From: Ascaris suum | Taxonomy: Eukaryota; Nematoda; Chromadorea; Rhabditida; Ascarididae | Length of the DNA: 64,000 bases | Direction of reading: 5' to 3' | NCBI GenBank assembly: GCA_013433145.1 | Contig: CM024175.1 | Coordinates: forward strand, 5,874,516 to 5,938,515 | In this document: piece by piece, positions 11,771 through 23,839 of the stretch | Numbering within the stretch: the first letter of the stretch is position 1 | Layout of the letters: the number at the start of each line of letters is the position of its first letter | Made by a program: the position numbers and the translations under genes | The notes under the pieces: generated by a model | Databases searched by the model: none | What the model saw: the letters and a program-made list of their open reading frames with translations, nothing else | Told to the model about the DNA's origin: nothing

Positions 11771-12907
11771 GTCGCATTTATAGTCTTTAACACAACAACA
11801 GACTCGGCTTCTTCATCTGTGGTTTTTTGCAAGTTTTTCTAATTCAAAAGAATGCCTCAATACTGCTTATCGCTTTAGTATACCTATATGTGTACCTGTG
11901 TGCTTAGGACAACTATTCGAACGTGGATTGATACTAAAGTGGACGGCGGCTTAGTTAACTGCTATTGCAACCAAATGGAATAATAAACGACTGCGTTTGA
12001 TTTGCATCAATGCTGCAGAGGCCGCAAGAACTAATACTCAATTGCTGAGAGAATTGCTGACACAATTAAAGTTGTATATTTCATAAGAATCTGTACGGTT
12101 GCTCATTCTGCTAGACGAATAATCAAATCTATGGAATATAGTGTAACTCACATAACGGAGGACATGAATGCATTCTCTGCTGCAGATTTACTCTAATATT
12201 CAACTGGAATTTGCGACATCGTGTCATTGAGTTCATCGATTTCGACTACTTCGATGTGTGAATGTAGGAAACCTACGGAACACTGAATTTTTAGCGAACG
12301 AGTCGAAATAACTCTGTTTAAGATTCGTTTTCATTGACGAAAGTTGCTATCTCGATTTGCGTTTAAAAGAGCGTTCGACTTGAGTCCTCTGTTAACACCA
12401 TCGTTGTTGTCGAATTTTCACTTTCAGTTTGACAAAAGCGAAAATTTGCCCACTTATGGCCTATGCTACGGCCTTGTGGCCTTATGGCCTCGTATCTGTC
12501 AGTAGTTATGAACACGACAACGATTTTTGTTACTATAGGCAGCGTGAATAAGCATCCTATAAGAGTCGGTAATTGCGTTGAATTCAATTATCAGTGCAAT
12601 TTGTCCGCCATCTCTATTGACTGTCTCTTGTTATTTGTGATTTATTTGGTTGTTCGCATTTATTTGCTTCACCTCGCTTGTTTTTTTTTAATTCGCAGTC
12701 TGTCAATTGCGGAAGAAAAGTCTTTATTCGAAGCGTTTCCAGGAATTAAAAAAAAGATAAGAAAAACCACATCAAGCATGGCGACTAGAGAAAGGAGCAA
12801 AAGAGTCTGCAAGAAGAAGGGTGATACTTGATTACAGTCGTTTGATTAATAAATCCATAATTTTGAATTTCATATTGGAGTTGATATGTACCGTCACTCT
12901 TTTTCAG

Positions 12908-15900
12908 TGTTTTCTAACGACAACAATTGGATTAGCATCGTCGTTTTGCAATGGGATGATAGTTTTGACTATTGCGAATCAAAAAATAAGATGCAGTAAG
13001 GAGCTACTCATCGTCGTTGCGTTAGCTTTTACAGACTCTATTGAAGGCAAGCGTTGTGCCTCTTAACGTTCAGTAAAAAAAATGCTTACATTGTGATTTG
13101 ATTGTATGTTTATGACTTTTAATACGCTGTAAGGTTCGACGCATAAAACCAAAAGCCTTAAAAGTTTAACGATTATGCTCATTTCGAAAACTCCAAATAA
13201 GATGTGAATATTTTCAAATTCTTGAAACGAATGTTATTAGTGTCTCAAATTTAATCAGTATTCAGCACAGCTTGTCATAATAGCTGTTCCTTCTCGTCCG
13301 AAACGTCACTGTTTTCAAATGAGAGCCGTCAAATAGAGGAACACTGGCTTTGGGAGTTCAAAGAGTCCAGAAAATAGAACTTTGATAGCCAGGAGGTCGA
13401 AAAAATCCTCGATATTGTTGAATAGAGCTGGTCTTAGAGACCATCGTCCCGAGATTAAAAGACACGGATTTGAATTCTCTTTTTATTGCAAAAAGTAAGA
13501 CTTGCGTGCACTTAATAATCACAAAACATGGCACCGCTATCGGAATACAATGCGAGCAGTAATGGTCTGAGATTAGGGCAGCAGAAGTGATGAACACATA
13601 CTGGCAAGCTTAGTCTTCGACAATATAATTCGATGAAGTCCTCGAAATCTGTAGAATTCACGTAAGCGAGATGTCGCTATTATAAGTGAGTACGCGCGAT
13701 TCCGGAAGCAAAGTCATCATATCACTAAAAGAAGGGCGACAGTGAGCAAGCAATTTGGGGAAGCGCTTCTTGACCTCTCTGCTGTGCTTTCTAGGCTTTC
13801 TTTACGTGGCCCGACAGTATATGAACGATAGAAATGGTACTATGCAATGTCAGTTGACTAAGCGGTCACATCTACGTCAGCACTGACATTAAATTTCAGC
13901 ATTTGTTAGAGAATGTTATTTCGAGCAGTGCCTACACATTGGCGTAAGTGAGAGATTTATTCGTGTAAAGCATCTACGAGATAATGATAAAGTTGGCTAG
14001 CTCAAATGAAATGAGGAATGAGTTGCTATTTATCAAAGATCGTATGATCACTGTGGTCGCGAGCAAATACATTTATATCAATGACGGCCATCTTCAGGAA
14101 TCTCGAGTGCACGATTAATATGTTCTTTTTTGTCTTTCGTGTCGCATATAGGATATTTTTCTATTGATTTATGATCGGTGAGATATTCAATCTGCAATGA
14201 ATGCGTTCGCAATTCGATTGCGTTTCCTCGCAACTGACATTTGCTCATTAAGAAACATTCAAACGTGCACAGAGATCTTTCCTTTTCTTCGCGAAAAATG
14301 CCTGAGAATATTGCTAATATTGCGTGAGAATGATTTTTAGGCGCTTTTTTGGAGAAAATTTCTGATGACTTCTTAAGAATTAAGTATTGTTTATATGACT
14401 GCAATTATGCCCATTCTTCTTTTTTTTTTGTGATCTTATAAAATATTTTCGCATTTTCGGGAAGTTATTTCTAAGATTAAAGTGCTCTTTTTCAGCGTTT
14501 GCAACATTTATCGGCGGTGTTCATTGCTTCGTTGGCCATGCTTTTTTTGAGCTACAGTTGAGCAGCATACAATGCATGATGCTGCCACAATACTGGATGT
14601 GGAGGTGGTCCGACTTTGCGACTGCATTTATGATGTTTTCGGTGAATGCAGATCGCTTATTTTTCTTGGTAACGCCAATCAGATATACAGCATTGACTAT
14701 AAAGTATTCTCAGCTACTTATCACTGCGGTATGCTTTTGTAGTGAATGTCTACCCGTCACTACTACAAATGAGTGGTAATTCAGAAAGTCTAACGCAATA
14801 TTCGCGGTTTACAGTTCTGCTTATCAGACCACAAACATAGTCTCGTATGCACTCTTCTGGAGTTACAGTTTCACTTATAGTTGATACAGATGGGTTGCAA
14901 GGACGATAGGGCAAGTCAGAGCGAAATTGCATTGAGGAAACCATCCTCTAGCGTAATTTTAAATAATTTCACCGTTGTAACTTTCGTGGTTAAGGAGTTG
15001 AAAGCGCCAAGCATGTAAGCACACGCGCATACACACATACAAACATACACATGCAAATACGCAGACATGATGTCACATTGAGGCTTTGTGCAGAACGTAA
15101 AAATTATATGCTTTATCTCAGCTCTCCGGGTTTTATGTTCGTGCCATTCGACCGGCATATGAAGAATCCGTAGTATCTTAAGAGCTGGCTATATGTCGTT
15201 GCCTGCAAAACTCCACAAGCACAACAAAAAGTTTTCACAAGTGCGGTGTTTCACGTCATCGTTGTCATCTTTCAAGTTCACGGCTCCAACAACTGCTTTC
15301 CCAAAATTCCACTTTTTTGCTTTCCATTCAACTGAGGATCGTTAGATTGTTAGGTTTTGTGTCGTTGCACACGGCCAATGCTTCCTTTGACGTGGAAATG
15401 CGATGAGGCTGGAACTGGTTAACTGACTTTCTGCGTGCAACATTCAATCGCGAAGATGCAGCATCAGTCTTATACGTCTATAGGGTTTTAACGCAACGAA
15501 AATTTTTACTGGAGGAAGAAATGGAACAAAAGAAGAACGCGTGAGTGATTGCGGTTCGTTTATCCGATTCAAGTATATAAGTGTCTTCCATCAAGAAGTT
15601 GCAGTCTGCCTGATGAGTTTTCTTGCTTAGGAGTTGAATATTGAAACAAAAAAGAGATCACTGTAAGAAGCAGCAACCTTCATGGGGCGTCCATCAGGTT
15701 TTGAGTTTACTCACTATAATTTCGAGAATTCATGCGGAACTTTTATACTGGTTGGAAGCTGGGCATTTTTGGAGTTTTTAAATTTATTTGCACACTGCGC
15801 ATAAGAAGCGCAGAATGGGAAATTTCAGGGAAATAATGACATAATAGATTGGATTGTTCGTTGAAATACAAACTTAATAACTGGCACTTCATAAGCAAAA

Positions 15901-18900
15901 TGATAAGTGTGAACCGAGTAAGGTTGAAAGGTCTAATGGGACGCACAAAACGAATTAAAGAACGAGACTGTTGAATCAAGGGGATAAAGCCGCCCAAACA
16001 TGTTCACGACTTGGCCACGAATGCAACCTTTTTGGTGGGACGTTTTACAAGGGAAGAAAGGGCCGGGGAATGAAAACCCTATCTCTTCAACGAGTATTGC
16101 TGAAGGATGAAGAAGAAAGAGGTCACCTTTATCATATGTTTCAAAGTAGAAAGATGTTTTTCTCGAGAAATTCACAAATTACTGTATTGCAGTCTGCCAA
16201 ATAGCTCTCTTAGCAAATCAAATTTCAGGAGGGGAGCGAGAAAAATATAATTTTTGTTAGGGATTTCTGAGCAATCAAGAGAGGAATAATTTCCCTATCG
16301 AGAAAGAGTATTAGAAATAGGAGTGGAATGATATAATACATTCCTCAAATAAGTATCGAAGATAACAAAATTGAAGAAAAAGCAATCAAAAGGAAACGTT
16401 TGAATAGAGAGCACGCACGAAAAGCCTTATGTGAAGGAATAAAACAGTGAGAATGATCTTAAGAAAGGATGCTCGATTAGAACTAAGATACCAGTTGGAA
16501 CCTCTAGCCATGGCAAGAGAAGTGGACTCAAAAATATAGTATGACCTCCGATTGTTGCGGCTCAAACATGAAAGGCTGTATTTTTATTGGGCAGATGAAG
16601 TATGGGTCGAAGCAAAACGCGGCTGGTGTCGCAGAAGAATGAACGAAGATATTGCTATTTTGTCTGCAAAAAATACCCGATATGATAGACGGATAATTTG
16701 GGCACTGAGGAATGAAAGGAGAATGAATGATTTGGGGCAGAAAGAGAGCACAGCTAAAATCCTACTCAGGAAGCGCAGGTGCAAATACTGTCCAATTCCG
16801 AAAGCGAATCATCAATTTGCTATTTAAATAGAGAATCATCTAGGAAAGGAACGAATCAACTTTTCTCATTGCAGGTTGTTCAGAAATTGGTCCGCAACGA
16901 TTTATTGGAAAATTTGAGGTTCTGATCTGCTATGGAATTAATGGCTCTGAGATTTGAGGTTTTGAGAACTCTTAGCTAGAAACATAATGAATGGGGTGGA
17001 GACATGCCCTTAGAATGTCAGGAGGAAGGTTTGCATCTCGAGATTTTTCGAGTGGTGGAAACTTGCAAAAATTGGTTTTGTGGGTACAGCTCAGTGGAAA
17101 GAGAGATTTCGATCCAACATAGCTTAACGGCTAGGGAGAAGATCGCTAAGCGATTTGTAAGAGTTCATTCAAAGAAGCGCTTATTTCGTTATAGGCATAC
17201 ACCGTTTCGCTCTTTGGGTCGTTTTTCGCATGGATTTATCCAATCAGCGAAAATCATATTCAGTCGTTCCTTTGCGCAGAAGTAATTGACGATACATTCT
17301 ACAAAGTGTCGAAATATTTAACGGGTGGGGTGACCGCACTGAGCGTCATTTTATATATACCGGTGTTATATCTATTACGACAGCACAAACTGAAAATTGC
17401 AAACAACTTGTGCCAGGCCCAGGTTTGCCTTCTCTTCACAATATCTTACCAACATATTTAGGTATACTATGCATTTTAATGAATTCAATTTCTTCTAATG
17501 GGAAAACGCGGCTGGAAGTTTGAAAAAAAAAATGATTTCTATAAAGATGCAAAGGAAAAGGAACTAGTGGCTGCAAAGCCCCGCGTCCACCGTTGAATCT
17601 ATCTAGCTTCTCATTGCTTAACTCCTTGTTATTTGTCGAGGACCATATTTCGTTTGCTTCCTAGTACTGGGACAACTTTCCGAAAATATCCAATTGATTT
17701 TTGACTTGGAGTTTCGTGCCTCGTTCTGTGCGGCTTTTAAAATTTTCTTCTGTAAGTACACTATGGCCAGGATGAGCATGTGCACAGCGCATACATGTAC
17801 TATGTATGTATATATGTGTGCCCGGTTACTTGTGCATACCGCACATTTGTATGCGCAATTATTTCAGGTGGGGAAAATAGAAGCTGCAATATGAATGGGT
17901 ATAATTTAAGCCAAAGGCTAACCATTTGCCGCACCGTCGAATTATAATTTGCGCCATCTACTTCGAAACGCTTCTCAAATAGCTGAAAGTGGAAATTTGA
18001 ATATATTTTGCAACTATTTGGGTTGAAAATAATCCCGAAAGGCAAAACTTGCTCCCCTAAAAAACTGTGTGTGCATTATTGCAATTATTGCGATTATTAA
18101 ATGTTTGATTATTGTTGAGAATCTCGTGCAGTGAATCACTTCTACGCCTATCGCATATTTTCAGCTCTATTCGCAACGGCAATCTCAGCTTCGTGTCACA
18201 ACAACCGTAGCACTATCAGGCCTCGTGACAATTTTTCTCGACGCACTGCCAAGGATTGTCGGCATTTACCGTAAGCATTTCGCAATAGCAAAAAAACGCG
18301 TTATGCTCTAAAGTTTTTCGATATGAGACTAACGGGCGAAGTGTGGAAGAAGTTTCCAGATTGTTATTTGATAATTATGGAATCAGCAAGCGAGAAGTTG
18401 ATGTTGGGAGAAGGAGTGGGAGGAGCGGCTCACTTTATTACATGATAAGTTATTAGAGGAAAAAGTAGTTGACGAATCGGAAGCAACAGTTCTCGCATGC
18501 GAATTGTGAGACGTGTCAGATTTGTTACCATAAGGATCATAAAGAGAGTGCGAGAATAATGGTGGCATCGTAAAGACAGAATAATAGTACGAGAATGGAT
18601 TTCTGCTGGTTCAACTAATCTACGTGAAGTTTCGGAGCTGTCGAAAGTTCAAAAATCGATTCTATAAATTAGTCTGCAGTCGAAATTTTGTGTGGTGCAC
18701 AAAAAATATTGGTCACATCTACAACAGATTCGAGACATAACAGCGGTTTCCACTCCTTTTAAGTCTTCATCGGGTTCAACACAGAAAGGCTCATCATAAA
18801 GATGCCTTTCGGCACGAGAGTGACTTTACCAACTGTTAAGTAGTGTCTTTTATGACCAAGACGAATGTACATAGGACATGGGGGACAGGGGAGGAAAACC

Positions 18901-19325
18901 GCGGACACAATGTGCGAAACAAATCATTCATTAGTCACAGAATTGGCTGCGTCTCATTTAAGAGACCTGGGAGACGCACGTCTGACATTGGATAAAACTT
19001 CAGTCATTAATGCTGCAAGGCTACAGAGAGTCGTGAGGTTACAGTGCTCATGCGAAAATGTTTGCAACATATATCGCGCAACAAATATTCAAACACTTTC
19101 TTAAATTCATATGGAATCATTGAAAGACTCCTTGTTATGTAAAGCGAGTATTTTTTTGCAGTTACTACCAGCCAGCCTGACCGCACTAGTGAATGCGGCT
19201 TGTGGTTCTCCTATTTATTTCTCTTAACAAAGGTCAATTCGGCGATCAACTTGCCCCTCTATTACATTAGATGTCAGCCGATGCGAGAAGCGATTCAGGA
19301 CTTCCTTAAATGCAAATTTCAGTGA
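12908..19325 (+). CDS. Rhodopsin-like serpentine (chemo)receptor, srsx-like
   Basis: This is a seven-helix receptor of the nematode chemoreceptor type. Exons: 12908-13046 (TM1 with FCNGMIVL, TM2 with LAFTD), 14496-14728 (TM3, DRLFFLVTPIRY in place of the DR-Y loop), 15122-15169 (extracellular loop 2), 17264-17422 (loop-2 Cys and TM5), 18165-18270 (TM6) and 19162-19325 (TM7, SAINLPLYY as NPxxY-like motif, then a short basic tail and TGA). Phases agree at all resolved joints. The first listed intron uses a probable GC donor (gaag|gcaagc). TM4 is not cleanly resolved: the 14496 exon probably continues beyond 14728 (ITAVCFCSECLP) into the 15122 exon. The N-terminal exon with ATG was not found. 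The class assignment is by general resemblance. Such receptors act in sensory neuron membranes. Confidence 0.8.
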
Positions 19326-19345
19326 TTACACTTTCATATAGACGC

Positions 19346-19351
19346 AATAAA
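19346..19351 (+). terminator. Poly(A) signal AATAAA
   Basis: The hexamer lies 21 nt after the receptor's TGA, supporting 19325 as the true gene end. Confidence 0.6.
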
Positions 19352-19583
19352 TCATTTCACTTTGCTTTTGTATCACAGGCAGTAGCAGCAAGTTATAGCG
19401 ACTTTGAAGGGGGCACTGATATTGGCATGACGAAAATATAGAAAGTGAAAGTGACATCAGGTAGCAATAAACGCCGGTGAGCATAGTGATCAGACATTGG
19501 TAAGATGCCTTAGAATAACATGTATCTCACCCTGACATATTTACGTTCACTCTGTGAGCAAATACGGCGATAAAAATTTACGG

Positions 19584-22500
19584 CTAATTGATGGCTCGTT
19601 CACTGTAAGGTTGATGCGGTTCCAGTTCGGATTCAGAGAAATCTCCTGAATATTGTGTTCTCGCTGTGGATTGCGATGTGCCACTCCTGTCTATCTCAGA
19701 TGACAAATTCATAATGTGTGATGGTGAACGTGGTTGAGGGTCTCCATCAAATGGTACCGTATCATAAAGTGCAGCTGGATCAGCACGTTGGATGCGTTCA
19801 GCGCTGTGAATAGAATCTGCCACATTTCTTGTCGAGGTGTAGTAGGCGGTCTGACGAAGGAAGGCCGGTTCACTGAAATCGAATTTATTGTCAGTCACGA
19901 CAATACACTATAGCTACTAAATAATTGTTATGTTTTCCAGCTCACGAACGCATGGAATCACCACACCATTACATCATTAAGAAGTACACATAGAGGCCTG
20001 TTACAATTCTCAGTTAAAGAACATAGATATCCAAAATAGCAACGCAACGCCAAAGGAAACTGATGAACAGACGTCACTAGGAAACTGACGAACAGACGTC
20101 TTTGGCTTACTAGAGACAATTTATTGCTCGGTTGTCCAATTTTGTTTTTTGATTATGATACTCTATTAGGAGCTACTTCATTCGAAAACCTCATAGTATT
20201 CAGTTCTGTTACCCTGGTTGGTTATCAGCGTTGTGCTTCCACAGCATATCATGTCTGTTACAGTGAGGAATTTCACCAGAGGACGAGTAATTTTTTTTCT
20301 ATTTTGACCCTCATTGATGTAGTCAGGGAAAAAAGTGGGTCGCACACTCGTACCTCACTCACTTGTTTGCCGGCTACTTCAAATCACATTTGAGTGTTTT
20401 TTTGGCGTTCTAACTTATGAAAATATTACATTGGTTTCGGTGTCTTTAGTTCAGGCCGAAAATCTAATAGGTATTCTTGTAGGATAAACCGATTTTGAGG
20501 AAACTACGAAACAGCTGATCGTTGGTTAGATTCACCGAATCGCTCATTTGCGGTCTAACTGTTATTGTCCATTGCAATGTCCTTCCAACCTTCCACCTCC
20601 TCCTAGCTTCCTTTGGTCGAACTCAGCGATGTTCTACAGCAGAGACCATTGGTTAGACAATTGCTTCTATAGATCCAATGGTCAATCAGGCAACAAAAGA
20701 CAATGCATCTTCTTGAAGTTGATAGAACTTTTGCACCCACTGCAGGTTTATGCTGTGATCAATAATCTCATAGTAAATGCATTGGCATTGAAGTGATGAA
20801 ATCGCTCTAGAGAAACATCTAAAGTCTGCTGTACATCCAGTACCTAAGACGCACTCTAACAACACGAGGAAAAAGTTGCATTCGGCGGCGTTCAAACTCT
20901 TATCTTCAGTTAAAAAACACCAGTGCATTTCTTCACACTTATTTCCACGAGAGAAGCGCGGTATGCTTCCTCTGCGTACGACAAACGCTTGTCAATGTAT
21001 AACCAAAAGCGCAGTTTTGCTATTGTAGAATCCGTCTGGTTCAGAACATATCATGTTGTTAGTTACTCACAGTGATATTTGTTTAGTGAATTGAAAAAAA
21101 TCCACCCGCGCAGTGTCATTATCAATTTTAAATTGCCAACGTGCAAAATTAATTGCGAATTTCAATTAATATGCGTCTCGGTTTAAGTCGACGGGCTGCA
21201 TTAAACTATTATTCGACACATCCAATACGTTAAATGTGTCAAATATGTCAAGAAGCCTTAAAGTATGTGAAAATGCTCACTTCGCCACTTCAGACTGTTT
21301 CATAGCTTCACTCCGCAAGAAACGATAATAAACAAATATCGGCCAAGAAAGCAGAAGACTGATGCAGAGGTCGAGAGATAGAAGCACAATTGCGGCCGGA
21401 TAGTTGAGTCTGCTGTCAATCGCTGAAATATGAATATCGTTCTTAGAGTTTGCATTGTGTGAGTCGTGAGTTCCATTCGTATCTGCCTGCCTGGAAGCTT
21501 CAGCCCAGTAACCACTGACGGTGGCGACATCGCATTTGGTGGGCACAATGTATAATTTCAAAATGAAGTGCAAACCTTTAAAGCAACAAAAATCGCATAT
21601 GCTGTACAAGAATGAACGTTCATTGGCAACCGGTTTAATTGCTGAAAAACGAATGCTTCTTGAAAATTTCTGCAAGCTTTCTGATCTTTTGAACTATGGA
21701 AGCATTACTGTTCGCGTTTTACTGCTTGTTGATAATTGATGGACGCAACAAAAGTTGCAAAGAAACATATCGCGTCAGCTTATATCGCTTATATCTGTCT
21801 GTCAGTTTTCAGAAAAGAGTGAGGAAAGACCTCTGTGGAAATTTCTATGAGGCGCTGAGGAGTAATTAGGTCTATGGAGCAATCTACCATATTTTGGCGA
21901 ACTGCAGATTGTTTTAGTCACGTTTGCTGTTAAAAAGTGAGAATACATTTCGGGTATCTGTCATATCTTATTGAGAACTTGTATAAACCTTTTATAAGAA
22001 AAACATTCGATATTGTGATATTGAGCATTACTGCATCAGCAAGAACTTCCTAAACGAGATCTTACAGGTCACCAAAATATACGAAACAGTCTGTGGCTTC
22101 AATACTTCAAGCGGTGGTTAGATATCAACATGTGCCCTGAGAATCGCTGCAAACATTCTTCGTTACTCAAAAAATTGAATCGTTTGAAAAAGATGATGTG
22201 ATTACGGATGTCTACCGTCTGTTATGCATGTTCACAACAGCATCCGGTCCATAGCTTATGTTATAATTGCTAATTACAAAAAAACCACACCTTCGCTTGC
22301 GTGCACAGAATTTGTGTCCATATTTCTATCTGTATATGGCATTTTTCCAGAAAATGACCACTGATACAAATAAATTATTACATTGTTACACCTCAGTAGT
22401 AAACAGCAATATGAACAATCCATACGTAATTATTCGAAAAGAATGCATAAAATCTCATAGGCAATCATTCAGCCAGTTTATAGTGACTTTTATTTTTATT

Positions 22501-23839
22501 TTTGCTTTCTTTTTAAAACAAACGAGAATGAATTATCATTTTCCCATTTCCCTAAATCGAAATAATGGTGAAAAAAAGATGATATATCTAAGGATGGATG
22601 AAATCAAGCCTGTTACTTGATTACTTTAATGCAACTATTTTACTATTATAATTCTTTTACTATTATATGGCATCTTTCCATAAAATGACCACTGATACAA
22701 ATCTCAAACACCCCCAGAAAAGCGCTCATCTGGAAACTGCTTTTTAACAACGCCCCCACTTTCTGCTAAAAAGCAGAAGACATCCAACTTCGTTCTCCGA
22801 AACCTTTACTTGCTCGACTATTACTACTGCTAAGAGCCACGATATGGAAAAATCGGGATTTCACTGTTGCAGTGCAGATCAACAGATATCCTGAATACGC
22901 TCATGTTGTGGAGAATTTTTCTGAAGACATTCGCAAATTATCTGGCTTGGACGCTCTATGAGAAAATAATTGATGAGGATAACTTACAACAGGAGTTGCG
23001 GCATATTTCGCGTATGTGCAAAATTGTTCCACATACGGAGATTCCCACGATAAGGGATATTGCAAGGACGACCTAAATTAGAAGTAGTATTGAAATAATT
23101 CACCCAAGAGGCATTCGCATAGCCGTCCTCAGTGCTCAGTGCTTTCTAATCTTTTGAATGGAGATTCCTTGTCTCGTGTATGTCAACTGGATATGAATAT
23201 TTTTGTGCTGCAACTAACGTTTACTGCATAATATTTATGGCTTGCTGATACTGCAGCATTGGAGATTACTTTGGTGTCCCTGAGAGCAGGATCACATCTC
23301 CTATGTTGGTGTTTAAACGAAACCATCGGCGAGCGGCGATTCAAAAGAATCAGTCGATTAAAGCCTGTTATCACTTGTGTGTCTGCATGTCTGTGCGTTT
23401 TATAAATATGTCATCTTAATTCGACGTTCATTAGCACGTAACTAACTCCCCTCGCATTTATCAGCAATTGTGAGCATAAATTTCACTCCGAGCGTTCTTA
23501 GTTCTTTGCCGGCCCTTCTGATAGTCACTGGAACACTGCTTCAATGTTCAGTTAATAACACTGTGCCCATTCATCTTTTTTTCTGCCCCTCGTAATTTTA
23601 AAAGCATGCTTTTAGTGAAGTAATGGATAATGTGTTGAGGACGTAATTCTTACGAGGTAGATTAATAAAGGTATGAAGAGTTTCGCGTTTTCCAATTTCA
23701 TACCAAGGAAGAAAGTTACATAGGCGACGATCGCAATAGGGAATAGGATGACTGCGGCCAGAGATGCAGAAACACTAAGATAAATAAAGACGACGAAGGT
23801 GAAAATAATATGCACAGCACAAGCGATTATCGTAACCAT
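19584..23839 (-). CDS. Multi-pass membrane protein with acidic S/T-rich tail (LAPTM-like, tentative)
   Basis: The first exon (23839-23654) begins with an ATG directly behind attttgcag, which suggests trans-splicing. It encodes two close helices, HIIFTFVVFIYL and SLAAVILFPIAIVAYVTFFL, then GMKLENAKLFIPLLIYL, and ends at gtaaga in phase 0. A later exon ends at 21281 (gtgagc). Its start is 21514, 21486 or further upstream (a strong acceptor lies at 21642). It carries a loop with an NGT sequon and a final helix (IVLLSLDLCISLLLSWPIFV). The last exon (19872-19584) joins in the right phase and gives a 95-residue cytoplasmic tail with YDTV and many Ser/Glu. At least one internal segment is unresolved. 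The helix spacing and the KLFIPLLIYL block resemble lysosomal LAPTM-type proteins, but that is only an analogy. The gene converges tail to tail with the receptor, 258 bp apart. Confidence 0.6.
20054..20100. repeat. Tandem duplication, 25-bp period
   Basis: The 22-mer beginning aggaaactga and ending aacagacgtc occurs at 20054-20075 and at 20079-20100 with a single mismatch. It lies in an intron of the minus-strand membrane protein gene. Confidence 0.8.
22333..22702. repeat. Direct repeat pair, 39 bp
   Basis: Copies at 22333-22371 and 22664-22702 (tatatggcat...ctgatacaaat) differ at two positions and lie 331 bp apart. The intervening DNA is AT-rich with no gene. Confidence 0.8.
22873..23074 (+). 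pseudogene. Candidate exon with a frame break
   Basis: After an acceptor-like cactgttgcag, one frame reads a coding-like segment (QINRYPEYAHVVENF, then EDIRKLSGLDAL) and stops at about 22963. A second frame continues smoothly as YEKIIDEDNLQQELRH and ends RDIARTT. The two halves look like one amphipathic helical stretch split by a one-base shift near 22960, which suggests a decayed exon, a sequencing error or chance. No partner exon was found, and it lies antisense to an intron of the 19.6-23.8 kb gene. Confidence 0.25.

Noticed and set aside
13900..13943. Small segment with good acceptor and perfect gtaagt donor between receptor exons
   Set aside because: No phase joins it to both neighbouring receptor exons, which already connect well to each other.
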